A stretch of 18,865 nt of DNA from NCBI GenBank assembly GCA_047611125.1, contig JBLFXH010000033.1, positions 1 to 18,865 on the forward strand, read 5' to 3'. Each line of letters opens with the position of its first letter. Position 1 is the first letter of the stretch. Shown piece by piece: positions 8,355 to 14,764 of this stretch. The stretch comes from JABDJZ01 sp047611125. Its GTDB lineage: Bacteria > Bacteroidota > Rhodothermia > Rhodothermales > UBA10348. The position numbers and the translations under genes are program-made. The notes beneath the pieces were generated by a model that did not search any database, was not told the DNA's origin, and was given only the letters and a program-made list of their open reading frames with translations.

Positions 8355-8392
8355 CAAAAAAGCCCCGACCGCCAAAGGGCAGCCGGGGCTTT
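8355..8392 (-). terminator. Intrinsic terminator of the SPFH gene
   Basis: On the minus strand a 15-base-pair stem (8392-8378 with 8373-8359; AAAGCCCCGGCTGCC side, two G-U pairs) with a CTTT loop is followed by a run of six T. It lies 32 bases after the SPFH stop and separates that gene from susC. Confidence 0.92.
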
Positions 8393-8423
8393 CGAATCTC
8401 GTGCCGCGATTGCGGCTCCGCTC

Positions 8424-9260
8424 CTACTGATTCCCGAGAATCACCGGCAGGCCGTCTCCGCCCGCACCGATGATCACGGTCTTGGCGTTGGTAGAGTTGG
8501 CCAACTCCTGCGTGGCCTCGATTCCCTTGAACCGGAGAAACTGATTGGACAGGCTGGCGGTGATGATCCGCTGATATTCGGCCTGACCCGTAGCCTCAAT
8601 GGCCTTCCGTTCTGCCTCGAGCCGCTCCTTCTGAATAGTAAACTGGTAGCGTTCTGCTTCCTGCTCCTCTTTCAGTTTGTTCTCGATCGCACCACGAATC
8701 TGGTCCGGCAGACTGATGTCACGGATGAGGACGGCATCCACCTGAACAAACTGCGAGCCGACTGCCAGCGAGACCTGCTCAAAGATTTTGTCCTGCAATT
8801 CGGTCCGGCGGGACGAGTACAACTCCTCAGGAACGTACTGCCCTACGATTTCGCGAACGGCACTCCTCAGTTCTGGCTGAACAAGCTTGCGGTAGTAGTC
8901 CGTTCCGTAGGACGTGTGCAGCTCAGGAATGTCGCCAGGAAGCGGACGCCAGCGGATGGATGCATCCATTCCGATCTGCAGTCCGTTAGACGATAGCGCG
9001 TCGATGTCTTCCAGCTGCTCCTGAACACGCAGGTCGTAGCGGATGAGATCTACCCACGGAGCGTGGAGCTGAAGCCCTTCGCCGTACTGCTTCTCTAGGT
9101 CGGTGCCGCCGAAAACGCTGTACTTCACAGCGCCCTCGCCAGACCGGATACTGGTGGTCATGCAGCCGCCACCGATTCCGGCGACAACCACGAACAAGGC
9201 GCCCATCGTCGCGAAGCGGGCGATGGCCCGTTGGAGGTTAGGAAATTCGTTCTCAGCCAT
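8424..9260 (-). CDS. SPFH/prohibitin-like membrane protein
   Basis: A 278-residue member of the SPFH (stomatin, prohibitin, HflK/C) family. One N-terminal transmembrane helix (about 16-34) is followed by the prohibitin-type SPFH domain (about 38-200), recognisable by GEGAVKYSVFGGTD and the PHB motif GEGLQLHAPWVDL. It ends with a charged coiled-coil (about 190-228, ENKLKEEQEAERYQF and onward) typical of ring-forming prohibitins. Such proteins scaffold membrane domains and often attend FtsH-type proteases; no protease gene is nearby. The ATG at 9260 was preferred to an upstream GTG because it sits directly before the soluble lead-in to the membrane helix. The Shine-Dalgarno is weak. A Cys33 follows the membrane helix, but the GGGC context is not a proper lipobox. 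It is divergent from murB and is a single-gene unit with its own terminator. Confidence 0.88.
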   Translation of the reverse strand: MAENEFPNLQRAIARFATMGALFVVVAGIGGGCMTTSIRSGEGAVKYSVFGGTDLEKQYGEGLQLHAPWVDLIRYDLRVQEQLEDIDALSSNGLQIGMDASIRWRPLPGDIPELHTSYGTDYYRKLVQPELRSAVREIVGQYVPEELYSSRRTELQDKIFEQVSLAVGSQFVQVDAVLIRDISLPDQIRGAIENKLKEEQEAERYQFTIQKERLEAERKAIEATGQAEYQRIITASLSNQFLRFKGIEATQELANSTNAKTVIIGAGGDGLPVILGNQ

Positions 9261-9290
9261 GCGGGAGGGTCCGTAATGTGGGATATGAGT

Positions 9291-9300
9291 TGGTATACCA
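9291..9300. promoter_or_regulatory. Perfect palindrome in the SPFH-murB divergent intergenic region
   Basis: TGGTATACCA is a perfect 10-base palindrome roughly a quarter of the way from the SPFH start to murB in the 130-base divergent spacer. It could be an operator half-site pair or part of a -10 region for the SPFH gene (TATACC on the minus strand), but a palindrome this short can occur by chance. Confidence 0.25.
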
Positions 9301-9361
9301 TTGTGGGGTACCTGTAGTTGCGACCGCACGGCGGCTTCACGAACCCGTCATGAAGCACGAA

Positions 9362-9389
9362 CCGCCCCTCGCAATCTGCGTTGGGGCGG
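9362..9389 (+). promoter_or_regulatory. Hairpin covering the murB ribosome-binding region
   Basis: CCGCCCC (9362-9368) pairs with GGGGCGG (9383-9389). An inner stem CGCA/TGCG (9370-9373 with 9377-9380) closes on an ATC loop. The structure ends one base before the murB ATG and includes the only purine-rich ribosome-site candidate (GGGGCGGA), so it should hinder initiation unless melted or remodelled. Confidence 0.6.
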
Positions 9390-9390
9390 A

Positions 9391-10347
9391 ATGCCCACCG
9401 ATTCTCCCCTCCCGTCAGAACTGTTCGCTCGGCTCGGCCGCACCCGCGTGCGCCGTAGCGTCCCGCTTGCACCGTTCACGACATTCCGGATCGGAGGCCC
9501 CGCAGATTATTTCTACGAGGCCCGGTCGGCTGACGAGCTCCATGATGCCATTTTGGCCGCCAGAGACCTGGACATCCCCCACTTCCTCCTTGGCCTCGGC
9601 GCCAACGTGCTGATTGGCGACGGCGGTTTCCGCGGTCTGGTCATCCGTAATTGCGCCACCGGGTACGCCATCGACAAGCTGCACGGTTTTGTCACGGCGG
9701 AAAGTGGGATGGTGCTCTACCCCGGACTCATTGAAAACGTGGTAGAAGCTGGCCTGAGTGGTCTCGAGCACTATGTCGGGATCCCCTCGACCATCGGCGG
9801 CGCGCTCTGGCAGAACCTGCACTTCCTCTCTCCGGCCCCTGAGCGGGAACGCACCATGTTTATAGAGGAGGTGGTACTGAATGCGGACCTGCTGACGGAA
9901 GAGGGTATCCGCCGCACGGTTGGAGTAGACTACTTCGAGTTCGGCTACGACACGTCCATCCTGCACCGTCGAAAGGACGTGGTGCTGGCTGCTACGTTCC
10001 GGATGGAGGAAGCCGATCCCGCCAGTATGAAGCGCATCATGGCCGAGAACCTGGAATGGCGCCGTACCCGTCACCCGCCGCTCGAAACAGAGCCCAGCGC
10101 CGGTAGCATCTTCAAGAAGATTGAAGGCGTCGGCGCCGGCCGCCTCATTGATGGCTGCGGCATGAAGGGCACGCAGGTGGGCGGAGTCAGGATTACCGAT
10201 CGCCACGCCAACATCCTCATCAACACGGGGGGCGCCACCGCATCGGACGTGATGTCCCTGATCGCGCTCATCCAGGATACGGTAGAGCGCGAAACGGGCT
10301 ATCGCCTGGAGCCTGAAATTTCCTTTGTCGGTTCATTCGAAGGCTAG
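9391..10347 (+). CDS. murB: UDP-N-acetylenolpyruvoylglucosamine reductase (MurB), variant active site
   Basis: A 318-residue FAD-dependent enzyme that would reduce UDP-GlcNAc-enolpyruvate to UDP-MurNAc in cytoplasmic peptidoglycan precursor synthesis. The FAD domain shows APFTTFRIGGPADYF (27-41) and GLGANVLIGDGGFRGLVIRN (68-87). The substrate domain shows the catalytic-Ser loop SAGSIFKK (Ser239), GAGRLIDGCGMKG, RHANILINTG and the catalytic Glu309 in LEPEI. It lacks the Tyr loop of type I enzymes, so it is type II-like. Two departures stand out: the usual FGYRDS, which carries E. coli Arg159, reads FGYDTS (Asp187), and the loop after GIPSTIGGAL reads WQNLHFLSPAPERERT instead of the usual Asn-Ile-Gly-Ala-Tyr-Gly. 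The ATG at 9391 gives the normal lead-in to the FAD domain. MurB itself is the best call; a sibling FAD enzyme of related fold is possible. Confidence 0.88.
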   Translation: MPTDSPLPSELFARLGRTRVRRSVPLAPFTTFRIGGPADYFYEARSADELHDAILAARDLDIPHFLLGLGANVLIGDGGFRGLVIRNCATGYAIDKLHGFVTAESGMVLYPGLIENVVEAGLSGLEHYVGIPSTIGGALWQNLHFLSPAPERERTMFIEEVVLNADLLTEEGIRRTVGVDYFEFGYDTSILHRRKDVVLAATFRMEEADPASMKRIMAENLEWRRTRHPPLETEPSAGSIFKKIEGVGAGRLIDGCGMKGTQVGGVRITDRHANILINTGGATASDVMSLIALIQDTVERETGYRLEPEISFVGSFEG

Positions 10348-10373
10348 ACCGGTTCGCCTGCCGGCGAACCGGT
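10348..10373. other. Perfect inverted repeat after murB
   Basis: ACCGGTTCGCC (10348-10358) and GGCGAACCGGT (10363-10373) form an 11-base-pair perfect stem with a TGCC loop, starting at the base after the murB stop. No T-run follows on the plus strand, so it is at most a weak terminator or an mRNA-end stabiliser. ccmB begins 23 bases further on. Confidence 0.6.
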
Positions 10374-10396
10374 AAGTCCAGGCTTATCTTCGCCCC

Positions 10397-11071
10397 ATGC
10401 GAAATTGGCTCTCAGGCACCTGGTCCGTTCTAGCGAAGGACCTGCAACTCGAGTTTCGGACGCGCTACGCGCTAAACCTGCTCTTGATGTTCGTCGTGAC
10501 CTCTGTCTTCGTGGTTGCACTCGGTATAGGAAGAGGCGCTGTAACCCCGGGCGTCAAGGCTGGACTCCTGTGGATTGTCGTCTTCTTTTCGGCGTCCGTG
10601 GGCCTTGGTCGCTCCTTTGTGAGTGAAGAGGAGGCCGGGACCTCCCTGGTCCTCCGCATGAATGTCCGCGGGTCCATGGTGTACGCGGGCAAGTTGGCAT
10701 TCAATTACCTGCTTCTCCTGGCGGTTGACCTGGTGGCAACCTTGGGCTTTTCGCTCCTGCTGGATTTGGACATTGCCCGTGCCGGGCTCCTGGCAGTGGT
10801 CTTGGCTGTTGGCTCTCTAGGACTGGCCGGTGCCACAACGCTCCTGTCGGCCATTATCGCCAGAGCTTCGAACCGGGGGCCGCTTCTGCCGGTGCTGGCC
10901 TTTCCAACGCTATTCCCGCTGCTGATGACCGTCGTCCCTGCTTCACTCGCAGCACTGGAAGGCGGCGGTGGGTGGGATGCGGCCGCGGGGGACCTCCGGG
11001 TCATGGTCGCGTTCGCCGGCACCGTGATCACAGGATCCGTGCTGCTGTTCGATTTTATCTGGGAGGACTGA
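10397..11071 (+). CDS. ccmB: Haem ABC exporter permease CcmB
   Basis: A 224-residue, six-helix membrane protein (helices near 25-43, 53-71, 102-122, 128-152, 163-185 and 201-220). It matches CcmB in its lead-in KDLQLEFRTR, the cytoplasmic-loop motif FVSEEEAGT and the late LPVLAFPTLFPLLM. CcmB works with the ATPase CcmA and CcmC in the system that releases haem-loaded CcmE for cytochrome c maturation. Length is normal. The ccmA gene usually adjacent is missing here: murB lies upstream instead. The ATG has no clear Shine-Dalgarno. It is the first gene of a ccmB-C-D-E run with short gaps, probably one transcript. Confidence 0.94.
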   Translation: MRNWLSGTWSVLAKDLQLEFRTRYALNLLLMFVVTSVFVVALGIGRGAVTPGVKAGLLWIVVFFSASVGLGRSFVSEEEAGTSLVLRMNVRGSMVYAGKLAFNYLLLLAVDLVATLGFSLLLDLDIARAGLLAVVLAVGSLGLAGATTLLSAIIARASNRGPLLPVLAFPTLFPLLMTVVPASLAALEGGGGWDAAAGDLRVMVAFAGTVITGSVLLFDFIWED

Positions 11072-11118
11072 ATCCTGCGCCATTCTGAATGGTTCTTTGC
11101 CTCCACTTTCGATTGCCC

Positions 11119-11820
11119 ATGAGCTCACCCACGAACGTAGGGCGCTACCGCCTGGTCAGAAACATCATCCTAGCCTGGATGACGGCTGTCATCGTGGCCG
11201 GATTCCTGATCGACATCCCCAGAATCAACATTCTGGAGCACACGGCGCGCAACCTGTTCTTCCACGTGCCGATGTGGTTCGCCATGATGTCGGCCGTTCT
11301 GGTGTCGGCAGTGCATTCGGTCCAGTATCTCCGGGGCGAATCGCCCCTCAGTGACATTCGTGCCCTGCAGGCCGCCCGCGTGGGCTTCGCCTTCGGTGTC
11401 CTCGGACTCATCACCGGCATCGCTTGGGCCAAGTTTACCTGGTACGTGGGCACCGATGTATGGTGGAATTTCGATCCCCGGCAGACCATGGCCGCGCTTC
11501 AGTTGGTCATATACGGAGCCTACTTTGTGCTTAGGACGGCGTTCGATGACCCGGAGCGTCGCGCCCGCGTTTCGGCCGCCTACAACGTCTTCGCCGCGCT
11601 CACTGTCCCCTTCCTGCTCTACGTAGTGCCGCGCCAGTTGAGCAGCCTTCACCCTGGCGCCGACGGAAATCCGGCTTTCAGTGAAATCACCGCCCCGGAA
11701 ATGAGACTGGTGTTCTACCCGGCGGTGATGGGCTTCATTGGACTCTTCTGGATTCTCTACACCCAACGAGTACGTCTAGCCGCGCTTCGCCTGCGGCTGG
11801 TCGGAGACGCGGAAAGCTAG
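11119..11820 (+). CDS. ccmC: Cytochrome c maturation haem-handling protein CcmC
   Basis: A 233-residue, six-helix protein of the haem-handling family. CcmC loads haem onto CcmE at the outer face of the inner membrane. The tryptophan-rich WWD segment reads FTWYVGTDVWWNFDPRQT (106-123). The two flanking haem-ligand histidines are visible in FFHVPMW (His49) and SLHPG (His178). The ATG at 11119 gives the usual short cytoplasmic lead-in; an ATG at 11089 in the same frame would add ten residues, and neither has a good Shine-Dalgarno. It is followed one base later by the ccmD start, so the two are very likely coupled. Confidence 0.95.
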   Translation: MSSPTNVGRYRLVRNIILAWMTAVIVAGFLIDIPRINILEHTARNLFFHVPMWFAMMSAVLVSAVHSVQYLRGESPLSDIRALQAARVGFAFGVLGLITGIAWAKFTWYVGTDVWWNFDPRQTMAALQLVIYGAYFVLRTAFDDPERRARVSAAYNVFAALTVPFLLYVVPRQLSSLHPGADGNPAFSEITAPEMRLVFYPAVMGFIGLFWILYTQRVRLAALRLRLVGDAES

Positions 11821-11821
11821 G

Positions 11822-12106
11822 ATGACCACAATCTCCCTCCTTCAGGATGCCGCCCAGGCAGTCGATTCGCTACGGACGTCCGGACAGCCGACGGCCTTCG
11901 ATTCTATTTGGGCCAACAATATCCCGACAAAAGCTCCATCCCCCCTTGAGGAAGTCATGCTTTCGCACGATAAACTCTATGTAGTCCTTGCCGTGGTTCT
12001 GATCATCTGGATTGGGATCACGATCTTTCTATTGAGAACGGACAACCGGATCGACCAGTTGGAACGGCTGGTGGACGAGGGCATACCGGACCAAGACACG
12101 CTTTGA
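11822..12106 (+). CDS. ccmD: CcmD-like small membrane protein
   Basis: A 94-residue protein with a single transmembrane helix at about 52-71 (KLYVVLAVVLIIWIGITIFL). A basic/acidic amphipathic tail follows (RTDNRIDQLERLVDEG), the pattern of the CcmD family seen in Bacteroidota. CcmD helps release holo-CcmE from the CcmABC complex. It sits in the expected place between ccmC and ccmE. The extra 45 or so residues before the helix, polar and Ser/Pro-containing, are longer than in most CcmD proteins, and their role is unknown. The ATG follows AAGCTAGG at close range. The call rests on position plus helix-tail pattern. Confidence 0.8.
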   Translation: MTTISLLQDAAQAVDSLRTSGQPTAFDSIWANNIPTKAPSPLEEVMLSHDKLYVVLAVVLIIWIGITIFLLRTDNRIDQLERLVDEGIPDQDTL

Positions 12107-12118
12107 TATAGGCCAGCC

Positions 12119-12547
12119 ATGAAGACCAAGACGATATTCGGCACCATTTTCCTGGTGGGTTTCACCGGGCTTCTCCTGACCAGTTTTGGCCAGCAGGTTG
12201 GGGGCTACATGGACTTTGAGCAGGCCGCCGCTTCTGGAGAATCCGCACATGTCGTGGGCATGTGGGTTGAGGACCAGCCGTTCACGTACGACCCTGCTAG
12301 CAATGTCTTCGCCTTCAGCATGGCGGACGAGCTGGGCAATATTCGACGCGTGAGCTATTCGAATCCGAAACCTGCCAACTTCGAGGATGCCGAAAAGCTC
12401 GTGATCGAAGGCTACGCCGACGGTGACGAGTTCATAGCCGAAAATATTCTTGTGAAGTGTCCCTCTAAGTACAACGCGATTGCCCCGGAGGGCGAGGGCG
12501 TACCTGGACCAGGACATCCGGGCTACCAGGCTCCGGAAACCCTATAG
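12119..12547 (+). CDS. ccmE: Haem chaperone CcmE, Cys-x-x-x-Tyr type
   Basis: A 142-residue periplasmic haem chaperone anchored by one N-terminal helix (about 5-23). The OB-fold part runs from about 40 to 115 (AHVVGMWVEDQPFTYDPASN, LVIEGYADGDEFIAENILVK). In the usual protein the covalent haem ligand lies in a His-x-x-x-Tyr motif after this segment; here the motif is CPSKY (Cys114, Tyr118), so the histidine is replaced by cysteine. This CxxxY class is known from archaea and Desulfovibrio. The C-terminus is a Gly/Pro-rich tail. It is the last gene of the ccm run. Its stop codon overlaps the convergent mgtE stop, so no terminator separates them. Confidence 0.93.
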   Translation: MKTKTIFGTIFLVGFTGLLLTSFGQQVGGYMDFEQAAASGESAHVVGMWVEDQPFTYDPASNVFAFSMADELGNIRRVSYSNPKPANFEDAEKLVIEGYADGDEFIAENILVKCPSKYNAIAPEGEGVPGPGHPGYQAPETL

Positions 12548-13951
12548 GTAGAGCGCCTCGGCCAGGAGGAAGAACACCAGGATCCCCAGGATGTCGTTGC
12601 TGGTGGTGATGAACGGACCCGTGGCCAGTGCGGGGTCTATTCCAGCCTTGTCTAGCAAGAGCGGAATGGTGGCACCGATGGTGGTGGCGAGAATGATCAC
12701 TAGCACAAGTGCGAGAGAAGCTGTACCAGCCAGCCTTACCGGATTGTTGATGGCGATTAGCCCAGCCGCGTCTACGGCTACAATCGCCAACCCGAGAATG
12801 ATCGCCACGGCGATGCCGTTGAGCACCGAGACGGCCACCTCTCTCCAAATACGTGGCATAAGGTCAGCGGCCCAGATGTCGCCCGCGGCCAAGCCCTGAA
12901 CCGCGATGGCTGAGCTTTGAATCCCGGCGTTCCCCGCCGTGGCCATGACGATGGGGATGAAGCCGGCAAGGATAGCGGACGCAGCCAAGGCGTCTTCGAA
13001 TTGAAGGATTACCGCCGCCGCAAAACCCGCCCCAAGCATTCCTGCCAGTAGCCACGGCAGTCGACCTCGAACAACACGGAGAACAGAGTCCGTGGCTTCC
13101 TCGCCACCGGCCACACCACTCATTCGCTGAATGTCTTCCTCGGCCTCCTCACGGATGACGTCAACGATATCGTCAATCGTGATGCGACCCGCTAGGCGGC
13201 CACTCTCGTCCACGACCGCAAGGGATACGAGGTCGTACCGCTCCATCACGCGAGCTACCTCCTCCTGATCGACAGACGTCTCTACGCAGATCGGATCCGC
13301 GTCCATAACAGTCTCGATCATCGCGACAGCGGGAGAGAGCAACAGCCGCTTCAGCGGCACAAAGCCCCGGAGCGCGTTGTCCCGATCTACCGCGTAGACC
13401 CCATAGACATGCTCGACCTCTTCGGCGTTGCGACGCACTTCCTCGGTCGCCTGCTCAACCGTCCAGTCGGTATGCACAGCCACGAACTCGGCCGCCATGA
13501 TACCGCCGGCCGTCTCCTCGTGGTAGTTGAGTAGTGCACCGACATCCTCAGCATCCTCCAGGGTCAGGAGGACGGCCTCGGCCAGTTCACTGGGAAGGTC
13601 GGACAACACGTCAGCCGCGTCATCCGTATCCATCTCATCCAGCACGGCGGTGAGCCGGGCCGGCTCGACGTCTTCCAGCAGATTGGCGCGGAAATCGTCG
13701 TCCAGTTCGACGATCACGTCGCCGGCCACCTCGGAAGTGAGCCATCCCAGCACCGTGCCCGCATCCTGTCTGGACAGGTGATGGACCAGGCTAGCGATAT
13801 CCGCCGGATGCACATCCGCCAGGATGTTGAGCACCATGGGACGCGAGTTGAAGTCGATCAGAGATTGCAGGTCCGCAATCATCTCGGAATCCAACTCAAG
13901 CGTGCCCGTTGGGCGCACCGAATCCATGCTCTGAACGTCCAACTGCTCCAT
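12542..13951 (-). CDS. mgtE: Magnesium channel/transporter MgtE
   Basis: A 469-residue MgtE channel for Mg2+ uptake across the inner membrane. Order of parts: N-terminal alpha-solenoid domain (about 25-145), two CBS domains (about 150-208 and 214-270, ending ITIDDIVDVIREEAEEDIQ), a linking helix, then five membrane helices (about 295-469). The pore signature GNAGIQSSAI is at 340-349. Asp453 in SNDILG matches the pore aspartate near the C-terminus of the Thermus protein. Many acidic residues in the N and CBS domains fit the Mg2+-sensing gate that closes the channel when internal Mg2+ is high. It is last in the leftward run, 45 bases after rsmA. Confidence 0.97.
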   Translation of the reverse strand: MEQLDVQSMDSVRPTGTLELDSEMIADLQSLIDFNSRPMVLNILADVHPADIASLVHHLSRQDAGTVLGWLTSEVAGDVIVELDDDFRANLLEDVEPARLTAVLDEMDTDDAADVLSDLPSELAEAVLLTLEDAEDVGALLNYHEETAGGIMAAEFVAVHTDWTVEQATEEVRRNAEEVEHVYGVYAVDRDNALRGFVPLKRLLLSPAVAMIETVMDADPICVETSVDQEEVARVMERYDLVSLAVVDESGRLAGRITIDDIVDVIREEAEEDIQRMSGVAGGEEATDSVLRVVRGRLPWLLAGMLGAGFAAAVILQFEDALAASAILAGFIPIVMATAGNAGIQSSAIAVQGLAAGDIWAADLMPRIWREVAVSVLNGIAVAIILGLAIVAVDAAGLIAINNPVRLAGTASLALVLVIILATTIGATIPLLLDKAGIDPALATGPFITTSNDILGILVFFLLAEALYL

Positions 13952-13996
13952 TACCGGATGATGTTCAAGGATGGAAGGCCAGCTTCAGGGGCGGAG

Positions 13997-14764
13997 TCAC
14001 GAAGAACGCGTGCCCGCGGGCCCAAGATAGCCGGCTAGAGTCACAAAATCGTCTGGTGTCAGTGCCTCGGCCCGCAGACTGGAGTAGGCCTCCGGCACGG
14101 GTGCCCCGATCCCAGAGAGGCTGTTGCGAAGGGTCTTCCTACGCTGGCCGAACGCCATCCTGACCACATTTCTGAAATGGCGATCGGCCACCGGCAACTC
14201 GGGCACGTTCAGATCGAACCGCACCACCGAACTGGTCACCTCCGGACGGGGATAGAACACGTTGGGAGACACGTCGAAGAGCAACTCGGGACGCGAGAGC
14301 TTCTGCAGGACCACGCTCAAGATGCCGTAGGCCTTGGTACGGGGTACGGCAACGATGCGCTGTGCCACCTCCTTCTGCATCATCACCACAAACTCGGAAA
14401 TCGTGCCCCTTGGAGCGTCCAGCAGCGAAAAGAGAATTGGGGTGGTGATGTAATAGGGCAGGTTTCCGATCACCCGGAGCGGACCGCCCCGCTCGGCAGC
14501 AATGGCTGGCCAATCGACATCCAGTACGTCCTGCTCACGGACGTCCAACGCCGGGTGAGACTCCTTGAGATGGGCGACGAAGCGGTCATCGATCTCAAAC
14601 GCGGTGAGATCGGGATCCTTCTCCATCAGCAGGCCGGTGAGCGCTCCTGTTCCGGGTCCTATTTCGACAATCGGGCCCTCTCCCGACAAGGAGCCGACAA
14701 TCTTCCGGATCACGTTGGGATCGCGCAGAAAATTTTGACCAAGGCGCTTCCGCGGCTGCAGCAT
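13997..14764 (-). CDS. rsmA: 16S rRNA (A1518/A1519) dimethyltransferase RsmA
   Basis: A 255-residue RsmA/KsgA, the S-adenosylmethionine-dependent enzyme that dimethylates two adjacent adenosines near the 3' end of 16S rRNA late in 30S assembly. All family motifs are present: KRLGQNFL (6-13), the SAM-binding GPGTGALT (36-43), the catalytic NLPYYITTP (101-109), the MMQKEVAQR helix and FGQRRKTLRNSL (205-216). Length is normal. The ATG overlaps the stop of the upstream VWA gene by one base (TAATG), so it is translationally coupled. mgtE follows. Confidence 0.98.
   Translation of the reverse strand: MLQPRKRLGQNFLRDPNVIRKIVGSLSGEGPIVEIGPGTGALTGLLMEKDPDLTAFEIDDRFVAHLKESHPALDVREQDVLDVDWPAIAAERGGPLRVIGNLPYYITTPILFSLLDAPRGTISEFVVMMQKEVAQRIVAVPRTKAYGILSVVLQKLSRPELLFDVSPNVFYPRPEVTSSVVRFDLNVPELPVADRHFRNVVRMAFGQRRKTLRNSLSGIGAPVPEAYSSLRAEALTPDDFVTLAGYLGPAGTRSS

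Noticed and set aside
8232..8996. Long plus-strand open frame antisense to the SPFH gene
   Set aside because: It spans a terminator and the reverse complement of a clear SPFH coding region; its translation has no recognisable domain.
9228..9329. Lipoprotein call and upstream GTG start for the SPFH protein
   Set aside because: The GGGC around Cys33 does not fit a lipobox, and the GTG would add 23 residues before the normal N-terminus.
9415..10206. Long minus-strand open frame antisense to murB
   Set aside because: The product has no domain-like pattern, while the plus strand gives a full MurB. High GC makes long antisense frames common.
11170..11766. Minus-strand open frame antisense to ccmC
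   Set aside because: Charged low-complexity translation with many His/Gly/Glu; it is the complement of a clear membrane protein.
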